Origin: Pleurocapsa sp. MO_226.B13
Lineage (GTDB): Bacteria > Cyanobacteriota > Cyanobacteriia > Cyanobacteriales > Xenococcaceae
Assembly (NCBI GenBank): GCA_030064795.1
Contig: JASJEI010000265.1
Coordinates: forward strand, 1-25,692
Direction of reading: 5' to 3'
DNA: 25,692 nt
Below, piece by piece: positions 6,943 through 14,777 of this stretch. Position numbers and translations under genes: made by a program. The stretch's first letter is position 1, and each line of letters begins with the position of its first letter. The notes below the pieces were generated by a model. It was not told where the DNA came from and searched no databases. It worked only from the letters and a program-made list of their open reading frames with translations.

Positions 6943-8373
6943 ATGTATGATGCAAATTTAACTAAAACACAGCCGATTGCTACAACTATAGATAATAATT
7001 TAGATCCAAACACTCTAGAAGATAAATTACAGGACAAGTTACAACACATAATTTCATCCTTTGAACTAGAACTAACTCAAAGCCAACAGAAAGCACTAAC
7101 TAAACTCTGGCAGTTTGTTCATTCTTCAGAGCATTTTTTTCTCCTGGCTGGTTATGCAGGAACGGGCAAATCTACCATTGTTTTTGCTGTTATTAAAGAG
7201 TTAGTCCGCTTGGGTAAAAGAATTGCCATTACCGCCCCAACTAATAAGGCAGTAGAAGTAGTTAGAAGCATAGCTATCAAACAAGGTCTTTCTGTAGACT
7301 GTTTTACGATTCATCAGTTGATGGGTCTATCTGTGGTAGACAAACGAGGTAAACGCAGTTTAGAGCAAACTACTCCCAGCAAACTATACCTGTACGATCT
7401 GATTTTTCTCGATGAATGTTCTATGGTAGGCAAAGAACTCTGGAATTCGATTACTAGTCAATTTCTCGATCGCAACTTAATACTATCCAATCGAAAGTTG
7501 ATTCTCATGGGCGATCCCGCTCAACTCTATCCCGTTGGAGAGGGATTGTCTCCTACTTTCAAAGTTCAGCAGAAGATAGTAATGAAAGAAGTAGTCAGAC
7601 AAACAGGAGATAGTCCGCTTCTCGACTTCGTTACTGCCACGAGAACGGCAATTAAATCTAAATCTCAAATATTTCACCCAAAATCTCGTTCTAACGCAGA
7701 TAAGGCTAGCGGTGCGTTTAAAGTCAATAGAAAAACCTTAGTTACATATGCTTTAAAACAAATAAAAGCTAACTTCGATCGCGATCCCAACTGCTTTAGA
7801 ATTCTTTGCTATACCAATAAACAAGTCAACTACTATAACCGAATTATTCGTCAAGAGATTTACGGACAAAATAGTCCCAGATACGTTGTTGGTGAAAGGT
7901 TAATTGCTAAAAAAGCCATATTTAACCCCGAAGGGAAAATGATCGTTATTTCCACCTCTACTGAATTTACCATCCTCGATGCAGTTGAAATCGAGTACTT
8001 CAACTATAAAGCTTACCGCATCAAAGTTAGTGATGATAAATCTATCAAGCAAATATATGTCCTGCATGAGTCGGAACAGAAAAGATTTCAAAATGACTTA
8101 GAAGACAAGCTAAATCTTGCCAAGAAAAAACCGTTTTTCTGGTATAGATACTACCAGTTTAGAGATAAAATCTTTGCCGAAGTAGATAACTGCTACGCGC
8201 TCACCGTACACAATTCTCAAGGTAGCACGTTCTCTGAAGGCGCAATTGATAGTAAAGATTTACTCAAACGATTATATGTCGGGGATGAATCGGAGAGGAA
8301 AAAACTCAAAGAATACCATCGGCTTTGGTATGTAGGCAGTTCCAGAATGCAGCATAAATTATTGTTTACGTAG
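6943..8373 (+). CDS. SF1B DNA helicase (Dda/RecD2/Pif1-like)
   Basis: This 476-residue protein has the motifs of a superfamily 1B 5'-3' helicase. Motif I is GYAGTGKST (70-78), motif Ia ITAPTNKAV (96-104), motif II LDECSMV (156-162), motif III MGDPAQLYPV (189-198), a motif V-like ALTVHNSQGSTF, and motif VI-like WYVGSSRMQHKLL at the very end. The order and size are close to phage T4 Dda and the helicase core of RecD2, without long extensions. A region before motif V (about 380-410, Lys-rich) may be the SH3-like accessory domain. Such enzymes unwind DNA, strip proteins and help restart forks. It lies 76 bp upstream of the dnaN-like gene on the same strand and may share its transcript. The phage-like compactness suggests element origin rather than a host RecD. 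Confidence 0.85.
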   Translation: MYDANLTKTQPIATTIDNNLDPNTLEDKLQDKLQHIISSFELELTQSQQKALTKLWQFVHSSEHFFLLAGYAGTGKSTIVFAVIKELVRLGKRIAITAPTNKAVEVVRSIAIKQGLSVDCFTIHQLMGLSVVDKRGKRSLEQTTPSKLYLYDLIFLDECSMVGKELWNSITSQFLDRNLILSNRKLILMGDPAQLYPVGEGLSPTFKVQQKIVMKEVVRQTGDSPLLDFVTATRTAIKSKSQIFHPKSRSNADKASGAFKVNRKTLVTYALKQIKANFDRDPNCFRILCYTNKQVNYYNRIIRQEIYGQNSPRYVVGERLIAKKAIFNPEGKMIVISTSTEFTILDAVEIEYFNYKAYRIKVSDDKSIKQIYVLHESEQKRFQNDLEDKLNLAKKKPFFWYRYYQFRDKIFAEVDNCYALTVHNSQGSTFSEGAIDSKDLLKRLYVGDESERKKLKEYHRLWYVGSSRMQHKLLFT

Positions 8374-8449
8374 GCTCCAATCAATTTATGAAACCCCTGC
8401 TCTCGAACCTGGCTATCGCCATATTGACAGTGACTTTCAAATAATCATC

Positions 8450-9826
8450 ATGACCAACACTACCGTTACTAAAGAGAAAAAACCTAGAACCAGTTCTAGA
8501 AAAAAGACTACAGCTTCCGCTACCAAAACTAGTAAAACGAAAACAGCTAAATCGGAAAATAGCAAATCTAAAAAGATCGAGATCGAGCTATATTGCGATC
8601 GCACCGAATTAGAATCTGCACTCACCTACGTTAAAAGAGCCATCCCGCAAAATCCCCATCATCCTCTTCTCAACCACGTATCTTTGATCGCTAATGCCGA
8701 GAAAAATACTTTAGATCTGACTACTAGTAGTCTTGAGTTTGGCGCAAATACCAAAATTAAAGCCAAAGTCAGTCAAGCTGGTCGATTAACCGTCTCTTTA
8801 GAAGTTTTAGATAAGCTGATTAAAAAGTTTCCTCAAGGTCGAATTAAACTTACAGCAATAGTAACTGAAGTCACAAAAGAAAAGGATTCGGATTGGCAGG
8901 GGGATAGTTGCCAACTTATTTTAGCTCCAGATAACGAGGATGTCCAATTCGAGTTAGAGGCTTGTCTGAGTGATGAATTTCCCACACTACCTCAAGTCAC
9001 TAGCAGATTACTGACCATTCCTGCCAGTATTTTACTCAAGCAGATATCTAGCGCCTTAATTAGCGTTGCCAGCAAACAGGATAACAAAATGCTGACTGGA
9101 GTTCGCTTTAAGTTTACTGTTGATGACAAAAAGTTGGCGAGAATTGACACTATTTCTACCGATAGCAGCCGACTTACTTTTACCACTTCCCTTCAACCCA
9201 TGAATAAGGTGAAACTGACTACCGATGCTAGTTTTACTCTATCTGCTAAGGTACTCAAAGAACTAAAAAACAGTTTGACTGCCACATCATCCGAGCAACA
9301 AATCAGAGTTTACTACGATGAATTAGAAACTTCTTCTGAATCTCAAGCAAAAAGTGCTGCGGTGATGTTTGCTTGGGATGATAAACGCATTGTTGCTCTC
9401 GTGATGCAGGGTGATTATCCCGACCTTTCAGCAGTAAGGGAAATGGTCGAGAAAAATGACAAAATAGCTGTATTTAATAGACCTACTCTACTGCAAAGTT
9501 TACAGAGATTGGCGGTACTTAGCGAAGGTAAGAATAAAATACTGCACATATCCCTAGCCGATGAGCGAGCTAGTTTTAAGGTGCAGCGTAGTGGCATCGG
9601 TAAAGGTCAAGAAAGCCATTCCATTGTCATGTCGGGAGAAGCAGCATCGATTCATTTTAATATCAAAAATCTGCTCGATATCGTCAGCACGATTGAATCT
9701 GATGATGTTTGTTTAAAACTGCTAGATAGTCAAAGTCCCTGTTTGATAGAAGCTTATGGTACTTACGAGTCATCAACCATCCCAGTCAAAGTAGAACATA
9801 TTATCGCACCTTTGTTGGTGGAGTAA
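8450..9826 (+). CDS. dnaN: DNA polymerase III beta subunit (sliding clamp) with basic N-terminal tail
   Basis: Residues from about 43 to 458 read as a three-domain beta clamp: IELYCDRTELESALTYVKRA starts domain I, LEACLSDEFPTLP and LLKQISSALISVA mark domain II, TISTDSSRLTF corresponds to the ATDGHRL region, GDYPDLSAV to the FPDYRRV loop, and SIHFNIKNLLDIVSTI to the FNxxYLLDVL region of domain III. The usual C-terminal MPMRL is replaced by IAPLLVE, so the clamp-loader or partner-binding pocket may differ. Residues 1-42 are an unusual Lys/Ser/Thr-rich tail absent from typical DnaN. The clamp tethers polymerase to DNA. Divergence and context (helicase upstream, dnaX-holA nearby) suggest an accessory rather than the housekeeping clamp. 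Confidence 0.88.
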   Translation: MTNTTVTKEKKPRTSSRKKTTASATKTSKTKTAKSENSKSKKIEIELYCDRTELESALTYVKRAIPQNPHHPLLNHVSLIANAEKNTLDLTTSSLEFGANTKIKAKVSQAGRLTVSLEVLDKLIKKFPQGRIKLTAIVTEVTKEKDSDWQGDSCQLILAPDNEDVQFELEACLSDEFPTLPQVTSRLLTIPASILLKQISSALISVASKQDNKMLTGVRFKFTVDDKKLARIDTISTDSSRLTFTTSLQPMNKVKLTTDASFTLSAKVLKELKNSLTATSSEQQIRVYYDELETSSESQAKSAAVMFAWDDKRIVALVMQGDYPDLSAVREMVEKNDKIAVFNRPTLLQSLQRLAVLSEGKNKILHISLADERASFKVQRSGIGKGQESHSIVMSGEAASIHFNIKNLLDIVSTIESDDVCLKLLDSQSPCLIEAYGTYESSTIPVKVEHIIAPLLVE

Positions 9827-9907
9827 ATTCTTAATCTACACACAAGAACAAAGATATTAAACCGTACAATGATATAAATTAAAGATAGGTTTGTTAGCCA
9901 AAAAACT

Positions 9908-10439
9908 ATGACTACAGCTACTACTAGGTTAACTTTAGATGAATACCTTGCCTATGACGACGGTACTGACAACCGCTACGAATTGGTGGATGGAAAATTA
10001 GTTGTCATGCCTCCAGAAACAGACCGCAATAATTTAACTCATTCGTCACAAGGATACTGAAATTGTCGTAACGGGAAATCGTACCAGAGTCAGATTGCCC
10101 GATTTGATGATTTTAACTGAAGAGTTGTTAGCAGCAATTGGCGGAAGACGAGCTACTATCACCCCTGATATGCCTTCACCCGCTTTAGTTGTAGAAGTGG
10201 TATCTCCTGGTAAGGAAAACGAAGACCGAGATTATCGCTATAAAAGATCTGAATATGCTGCTAGAGGCATAATTGAATACTGGATTGTCGATCCCCAACG
10301 AGAGAAAGTAACAGTGTTGTCTTTAGTAGATGGATTATACGAGGAAACTGTATTTGAGGGAAGTCAACAAATAATCTCAACTATTCTGACCAACTTTCAC
10401 GTTTCGGCAGCAAAAGTTTTAAATTTCAATGACAATTAA
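9908..10439 (+). pseudogene. Broken Uma2-family (DUF820) endonuclease gene
   Basis: Uma2 proteins have a PD-(D/E)xK-like nuclease fold and are very abundant in cyanobacteria, with unknown targets. The N-terminal part (9908-10060) reads [20 protein letters not shown] and [16 protein letters not shown], then stops. The remainder continues in another frame: [60 protein letters not shown] and a normal end. About 20 residues normally lying between the two parts are missing, so an internal deletion plus frameshift has broken the gene. The catalytic-type residues of the C-terminal part (VEVVSP, YR.KR.EY, EYWIVDP) are intact; a product could in theory start at the TTG at 10095, but I regard it as dead. 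Confidence 0.8.
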
Positions 10440-10442
10440 AGT

Positions 10443-11318
10443 TCATGCAGCCCAGAAACTCTCAGGAGCAAAAGGTACAGGAGCAATCATTCTTTTCTTC
10501 AACTCTGCTTCAGCGATCGCAGCCGTGGGCTTTAATTGCTGCCAATACTCCCTAGTGATTCGATAAAGCGATCGCACGTAAGCAAATCGCTCGATCGCTT
10601 CAGTAGATGGAAAAGGAGAGACATCTGGATGTTCGCGCTTGATTAGTTCTCGATAGTTGGCTTCTAATTCGGTTAAGGTCAAAGGAGAACCCAAAATTCT
10701 CATGGCCGGACTCTCTTCCGTACCATTGAGGGGCAATCCTGCTGGTAACAAACGATTGGTTAAAAGTAATACGGAAAAGTTTTTAGATTCTTCCAGTTTT
10801 TGTTTTTTCTGCTCTAATTGCCGTTCTTTTTCTTGCAATTGTGATTCTAATTCTTCGATTTGCTCGATTGCATTTTGTAATTGAGAATATACGGGATTTG
10901 AAGAGTCTTCAACTTCTGGAAATGTTGCTCCCGAATTAATGTTTGGTAACTCTTCAATTTTTCGCTCGCTAGAAACTGGCAGTTGTTTTCTCTCTAGATT
11001 GTAATTATCTCCTGCCCTGGGCGATTGCGACCATTGCAACTGAAACTTGGCTGCTGCAATGGCAAATCGACAACGATTTAATTTATTAGTCAGCTTCAAT
11101 CCCGTTGCTTTTTGTACGGTTTTAATAGCAGAAGCAGACCAAGTTGCCCTGACTCTTTTGTAATAAGAAAGTAATAAAGTTTCTGATTCAGAAAGACAGG
11201 GATTTAAGTTAATTAAAATCTGAAGTATACGAGAGGAAACTTGAGTGGAGGATAGTTCAAATTCTTGAGATCTTGAGTTATCCAAAGCTTGCCGTTCTTC
11301 TAGTTGCTTTAATTCCAT
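10443..11318 (-). CDS. Coiled-coil protein with C-terminal J-domain-like region
   Basis: The 291-residue protein has three parts. Residues 1-100 are helical, with SESETLLLSYYKRVRATWSA suggesting a small DNA-binding or adaptor helix bundle. Residues 144-180 are a coiled coil of Glu, Gln and Lys heptads (IEELESQLQEKERQLEQKKQ). Residues 207-260 look like a J-domain: LTELEANYRELIKREHPDVS carries the HPD tripeptide (230-232), followed by a helix with RFAYVRSLYRITREYW. J-domains recruit and stimulate DnaK, and plasmid replication initiators such as P1 RepA and phage lambda O/P complexes depend on DnaJ/DnaK, so a link to the adjacent replication genes is plausible. The J-domain call rests on the HPD and helix pattern only. 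It reads away from dnaX, and the following unknown gene upstream reads the same way. Confidence 0.6.
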   Translation of the reverse strand: MELKQLEERQALDNSRSQEFELSSTQVSSRILQILINLNPCLSESETLLLSYYKRVRATWSASAIKTVQKATGLKLTNKLNRCRFAIAAAKFQLQWSQSPRAGDNYNLERKQLPVSSERKIEELPNINSGATFPEVEDSSNPVYSQLQNAIEQIEELESQLQEKERQLEQKKQKLEESKNFSVLLLTNRLLPAGLPLNGTEESPAMRILGSPLTLTELEANYRELIKREHPDVSPFPSTEAIERFAYVRSLYRITREYWQQLKPTAAIAEAELKKRMIAPVPFAPESFWAA

Positions 11319-11421
11319 TTTTTTCCTTAATTATTTATTTTTAGTAACTATTAACCCAGGCGATTATTCGGATACTTATTCCGTTCTTTACTGTCATTTT
11401 TAGCGCTCGAAGTTAAGTATT

Positions 11422-11979
11422 CTAATTATCAGTTACTTCATTTATTTCATCTTGTTGATGCTCGTCTTCCATCGCAATACCCAAACTTGAAAGTGCTAAT
11501 TTATCTGCTTCTGAGTTTACTTCTACATCGTTTAATCTCAATAAATTCGATTGCTTATTTCTCTGGTTTGATAAAGTTTCAGAAAAGCTAGCAAATTGAG
11601 GAGTAACTGGTTTAAATCCACTAATTTTGGGAGCAGTAATACTCTCTACATTTAAGGCTCTTGTGGATGTAGCAATGGCAAATTGATTGACAAACTCCTG
11701 TACTTCTTGTAACACTTCGGCATAAGTCTCTTCAGCCGCAATTTTCATTTTTTCTTGCAAATAGTGATTGAATCTAATTCTAAACTCATGCTTGGCTGCA
11801 TCGGAAGCTATTTGAGCTTGAGCGTCGGCCGCACTAATTGCTAATTTTTCTAGTCCGTCGAGAAACTTTTGATGATTAACGTTGACATCTTTTTGATGGT
11901 CGTAATTCATTTTTTTCTTGATTCGTGAAGTGAGCGGAGAAATACTTTTGAAGCTTTTTATAGCTACATATTTATTCAT
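11422..11979 (-). CDS. Unknown protein, mostly helical
   Basis: I do not recognise this 185-residue protein. It is predicted by eye to be largely helical from about 25 to 105 (LEKLAISAADAQAQIASDAA, then a Glu-rich helix EETYAEVLQEVQEFVNQF), with a more open polar C-terminal half ending in an acidic stretch DEHQQDEINEVTDN. The basic N-terminal 24 residues (KSFKSISPLTSRIKKK) could be an extension; a second start at M24 (MNYDHQK) is possible and would give a 162-residue product. It lies 103 bp upstream of the J-domain-like gene on the same strand and is divergent from dnaX, sharing the intergenic region with it. Confidence 0.5.
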   Translation of the reverse strand: MNKYVAIKSFKSISPLTSRIKKKMNYDHQKDVNVNHQKFLDGLEKLAISAADAQAQIASDAAKHEFRIRFNHYLQEKMKIAAEETYAEVLQEVQEFVNQFAIATSTRALNVESITAPKISGFKPVTPQFASFSETLSNQRNKQSNLLRLNDVEVNSEADKLALSSLGIAMEDEHQQDEINEVTDN

Positions 11980-12118
11980 TACTTCTGAAAAGTATCACTG
12001 AATTTATAACTTACTTGAGATTTTAAAATCTTCTTAATAATTGCAACTGTTGACACAATAAATTGCGTAACAATGCAAGATTATTGCCTAGTTTATTGCA
12101 TTTATCAAAGGAATTAAA
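11980..12118. promoter_or_regulatory. AT-rich divergent intergenic region with spaced ATTGC motifs; candidate origin or promoter region
   Basis: This gene-free stretch separates two divergent gene groups. It holds a 14-bp perfect palindrome AGATTTTAAAATCT (12018-12031), a TTGACA (12051-12056) that could be a -35 box, and four same-strand ATTGC motifs at 12040, 12062, 12083 and 12095. Their spacings of 22, 21 and 12 bp put them on roughly one face of the helix, as in plasmid iterons. The motif core is only 5 bp, so chance is possible. No DnaA box of the TTATCCACA type is seen. Confidence 0.35.
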
Positions 12119-12191
12119 TTCTAAGGGGGTCTTTATATTTAAGTTATCTTCTCTTGCCGAGGTGTATCGGTAACAGAAGACCCCCTTAGAA
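12119..12191. repeat. 15-bp inverted repeat with structured loop
   Basis: The arms TTCTAAGGGGGTCTT (12119-12133) and AAGACCCCCTTAGAA (12177-12191) are perfectly complementary, with a 43-nt loop that can form an inner stem (TTGCCGA with TCGGTAA, one G-T pair). Five Ts follow the right arm (12192-12198 region). It could be a transcribed structured RNA, an attenuator/terminator for the dnaX transcript, or part of a replication origin. Confidence 0.6.
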
Positions 12192-12344
12192 ATTTTTACC
12201 TCCTCTCTTATTTATCTTGCAAGTATGGAGTGATGAAGTAATTTTAAATATGCAACAATCGATGTTTACCTGCAATTATCTTAATTAATATTTGTCATCA
12301 ATAAAAAATCGGAAAATTTCTTCCCTAACGGGATTGCACTCAAA

Positions 12345-12388
12345 AGGTCGATTGGATATGCTCTCGGTTAGAGAGCATCCCTCGACCT
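12345..12388 (+). other. Bipartite hairpin in the dnaX leader
   Basis: A perfect inner hairpin (ATGCTCTC, loop GGTTA, GAGAGCAT; 12358-12378) is enclosed by an outer 7-bp pair (AGGTCGA at 12345-12351 with TCGACCT at 12382-12388). It lies 32 bp before the dnaX start codon. Translation of this stretch in frame with dnaX gives residues unlike any DnaX N-terminus, so it is more likely leader RNA than coding. A role in controlling dnaX translation or transcription is inferred. Confidence 0.55.
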
Positions 12389-12420
12389 CAAAATTTAGTT
12401 TCACTTCATATAACAAAGTA

Positions 12421-13806
12421 ATGAAATCTCTCCCTCTTAAATACAGACCGCAACAGCTAGAGGACTTAATCGGACAGGAGTTTATTAAAACAACTCTCAA
12501 AAATGCCCTGTCAGCCAAAAAAATCGCACCGGCATATTTATTTGCTGGACCATTGGGAACGGGTAAAACCTCTACCGCCCGAATCTTAGCCAAATCCCTC
12601 AATTGTCTGGCAGTAGAACAACCTACAGTCGAACCTTGTGGAGAATGTAGTTCCTGCCGCAGTATCGAACGCAGTAATGCTATTGATGTCACTGAAATTG
12701 ATGCCGCATCCCACAATAGGGTAGACAATGCCAGAGAATTAATTGAGTTAAGTCACCTCGCTCCCGCTCAAGTTCGCTACAAAATGTTTCTTATCGACGA
12801 GGCGCATGGATTAACCACTGCCGCTCAAAATGCCCTACTCAAGCTGTTAGAAGAGCCACCTGCTAGAACCATCTTTATTTTATGCACTACAGAATTGCAT
12901 AAAGTCCTGCCAACAATCGTTTCTCGCTGTCAGCTATTTAACTTTAAATCTCTCTCTCAAACTGCTGTAGTAGAGTATTTAAGCCAAATAACTGCTGCTG
13001 AAGAGATTGATATTACGACTGAAGCGATCGCTGCTATCTCGAAATCGGGTTTGGGTAGTCTCAGAGATTCCTTACAGCTCTTGTCTCAACTTCAAGTGTT
13101 ACAGCAACAAATTACCTTAGACACCGTAATTGAAGCTGTTGGCGGCATTAGTTCTCAAGAGCTGTGGAAATTGATGACGAACTTAGTTAAAGAAAATATC
13201 CTCAACGTACTGCTAATTGCCAGAAATCTCATCCAAATGGGAAAATCACCTCAATTAATCCTCCAAGATTTACTCACTTGTCATCGAGATTTATTGTTAG
13301 TTAAAGCAACTCAAAAAGATGGCAAGGATTTGCTTTCTAGTAATCTCGAATATAGCAAGCTGTCCCAATTAGCCAACAAAATTAGTTGGCATCGCATCGA
13401 ACGCAACCTCGAACAACTCCAAAAGAGAGAGCAGCAGCTTCGATTTAGTATTAACAATGCCGTTTGGTTGGAAACTTGTCTGTTAAATATGATGGACTCT
13501 ACCAGCATCAATGAAACTCAAACACTCGAACATAATCGACAACACCGAACCTTACCCCATAAATCGACTGCCAATCTGGGGGACTTGTGGGCAAAGATCG
13601 TTAATAGTACCAAGTCATCTAACCAAAAAATGCTGTCTCATGCCAGTTTAATTGGCTTGGATCGAGAGTTGAATTTTGCCGTTCTAGCAGTAGAACCCAA
13701 GTACTTAGCTAAGTTTCAGAAAAACGTTACTCATCTCTCTCGCATCATAACCCACTGTTTGAAACAACAGCAGCCTATTGAAGTCATTATTGAGGAGCAG
13801 CAATGA
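12421..13806 (+). CDS. dnaX: DNA polymerase III clamp-loader subunit gamma/tau, short (gamma-like) form
   Basis: This is the ATPase subunit that, with delta and delta-prime, opens the beta clamp and loads it on primed DNA. From M1 the protein (461 residues) starts KSLPLKYRPQQLEDLIGQEF as DnaX does, with Walker A GPLGTGKT (43-50), the zinc-binding cysteines C62, C73, C76 and C79, Walker B LIDEAH (124-129), sensor/arginine-finger region TIVSRC (165-170), then the lid and collar domains to about residue 350. The long C-terminal tau domains are absent, so it is gamma-like. The 43 in-frame codons upstream are rejected because they cover a hairpin and are unlike DnaX. It overlaps holA by 4 nt. Chromosomal cyanobacterial dnaX genes are longer, so this looks like an accessory paralogue. 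Confidence 0.9.
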   Translation: MKSLPLKYRPQQLEDLIGQEFIKTTLKNALSAKKIAPAYLFAGPLGTGKTSTARILAKSLNCLAVEQPTVEPCGECSSCRSIERSNAIDVTEIDAASHNRVDNARELIELSHLAPAQVRYKMFLIDEAHGLTTAAQNALLKLLEEPPARTIFILCTTELHKVLPTIVSRCQLFNFKSLSQTAVVEYLSQITAAEEIDITTEAIAAISKSGLGSLRDSLQLLSQLQVLQQQITLDTVIEAVGGISSQELWKLMTNLVKENILNVLLIARNLIQMGKSPQLILQDLLTCHRDLLLVKATQKDGKDLLSSNLEYSKLSQLANKISWHRIERNLEQLQKREQQLRFSINNAVWLETCLLNMMDSTSINETQTLEHNRQHRTLPHKSTANLGDLWAKIVNSTKSSNQKMLSHASLIGLDRELNFAVLAVEPKYLAKFQKNVTHLSRIITHCLKQQQPIEVIIEEQQ

Positions 13807-14756
13807 TACTAACATTAGTAGGAGACGATCGCCATCGTATTGAAAAGGAGATAAACAAGTACAAGCATAAAATTCCCCAACAGTGGCAAACCCTCAACTA
13901 CAAGCGTTATAGCTGCGACACATTATCAGAAGCGATTATTGATGCCGTTAGTATCAGTTTCGGTAACTGTCATAAAGTAGTAGTCATCGAAAATTGTAAC
14001 TTTAGAGAGTTTGGGGAGTCTGGTTTATCATTGCTAGAACCCATTGCCAAATTACCCGAATCTACTCATTTAATCTTTACTGCTAATTCTATAGATCGGC
14101 GACTGAAAGTATCTAAATTCCTGCTCGAACGGGGAAAAGTAGTCGAATACAAATTGATTCCTCCTTGGCGGGAGGATTTACTTATTCTAGCCGTAGAAAC
14201 AGATGCCAAAAACATCGGATTAAAGCTCACAAAGGATGCTACTCGATATTTAGCTAATGCCATTGGCAATGATTCAGAACGCAGAGTGAAAGAGATAGAA
14301 AAGCTCGGTATCTACGCTCTCGATTCTAAATTAAACAAGTCTCAAGTAGCTAATTTTGTGCCAATTAATACTCAAACTAGCTTGCAGTTAGCTGCTGCAA
14401 TTAAAGCAGGACAGGCTTTATTAGTTGCTCGACTAATTGAAGAACTTTTAGCTAAAGGCGAACCTCAATTGAAAATTATTGCGACTCTCATTACTCAATT
14501 TAGGACTTGGTTGTGGACGAAATTGGCAATTGCCAAAGGCATCAGAAGCAATGCTGACATCGCTAAGCTTGCCAATGTAGGAAACGTCAATCGAATCTAC
14601 TATCTTCGCCAGGAAGTAGCCCAATGTTCTCTAAAGAGCTTATCCCAGACCGCAGTTCTTTTATTCGAGCTACAGGTAGCCTGTCAACAGGGAATGAAAG
14701 GCGATTCTGTACAATCTAGATTATTAATTGCTTGTCAAGCGTTTCACAAAATTTAA
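13803..14756 (+). CDS. holA: DNA polymerase III delta subunit
   Basis: The 317-residue protein matches HolA, the clamp-opening wrench of the clamp loader. It begins MILTLVGDDRHRIEKEI, the usual start of HolA where the P-loop is degenerate; residues around 95-120 (STHLIFTANSIDRRLKVSKF) match the T-x-D-x-R/K-K region, and PPWREDLLILAVETDAKNIG leads into the lid domain. The C-terminal collar carries LQLAAAIKAGQALLVARLIE and ELLAKGEPQLKIIATLITQF, a family hallmark. Its ATG overlaps the dnaX stop as ATGA, so the two are translationally coupled. A delta-prime (holB) and a polymerase alpha subunit are not in the window; the loader would borrow them from the host or from genes elsewhere on the element. 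Confidence 0.88.
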   Translation: MILTLVGDDRHRIEKEINKYKHKIPQQWQTLNYKRYSCDTLSEAIIDAVSISFGNCHKVVVIENCNFREFGESGLSLLEPIAKLPESTHLIFTANSIDRRLKVSKFLLERGKVVEYKLIPPWREDLLILAVETDAKNIGLKLTKDATRYLANAIGNDSERRVKEIEKLGIYALDSKLNKSQVANFVPINTQTSLQLAAAIKAGQALLVARLIEELLAKGEPQLKIIATLITQFRTWLWTKLAIAKGIRSNADIAKLANVGNVNRIYYLRQEVAQCSLKSLSQTAVLLFELQVACQQGMKGDSVQSRLLIACQAFHKI

Positions 14757-14777
14757 ATTTGAGCAGGCGTAACTATT

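Noticed and set aside
12292..12420. A 43-codon N-terminal extension of DnaX from a TTG
   Set aside because: It covers a perfect hairpin, is unlike DnaX N-termini, and M1 at 12421 gives the canonical LKYRP start.
13600..13640. Programmed frameshift site in dnaX (run of A near 13625)
   Set aside because: The run is not in the A-AAA-AAG phase, and the frame already ends as a gamma-length protein without a tau extension.
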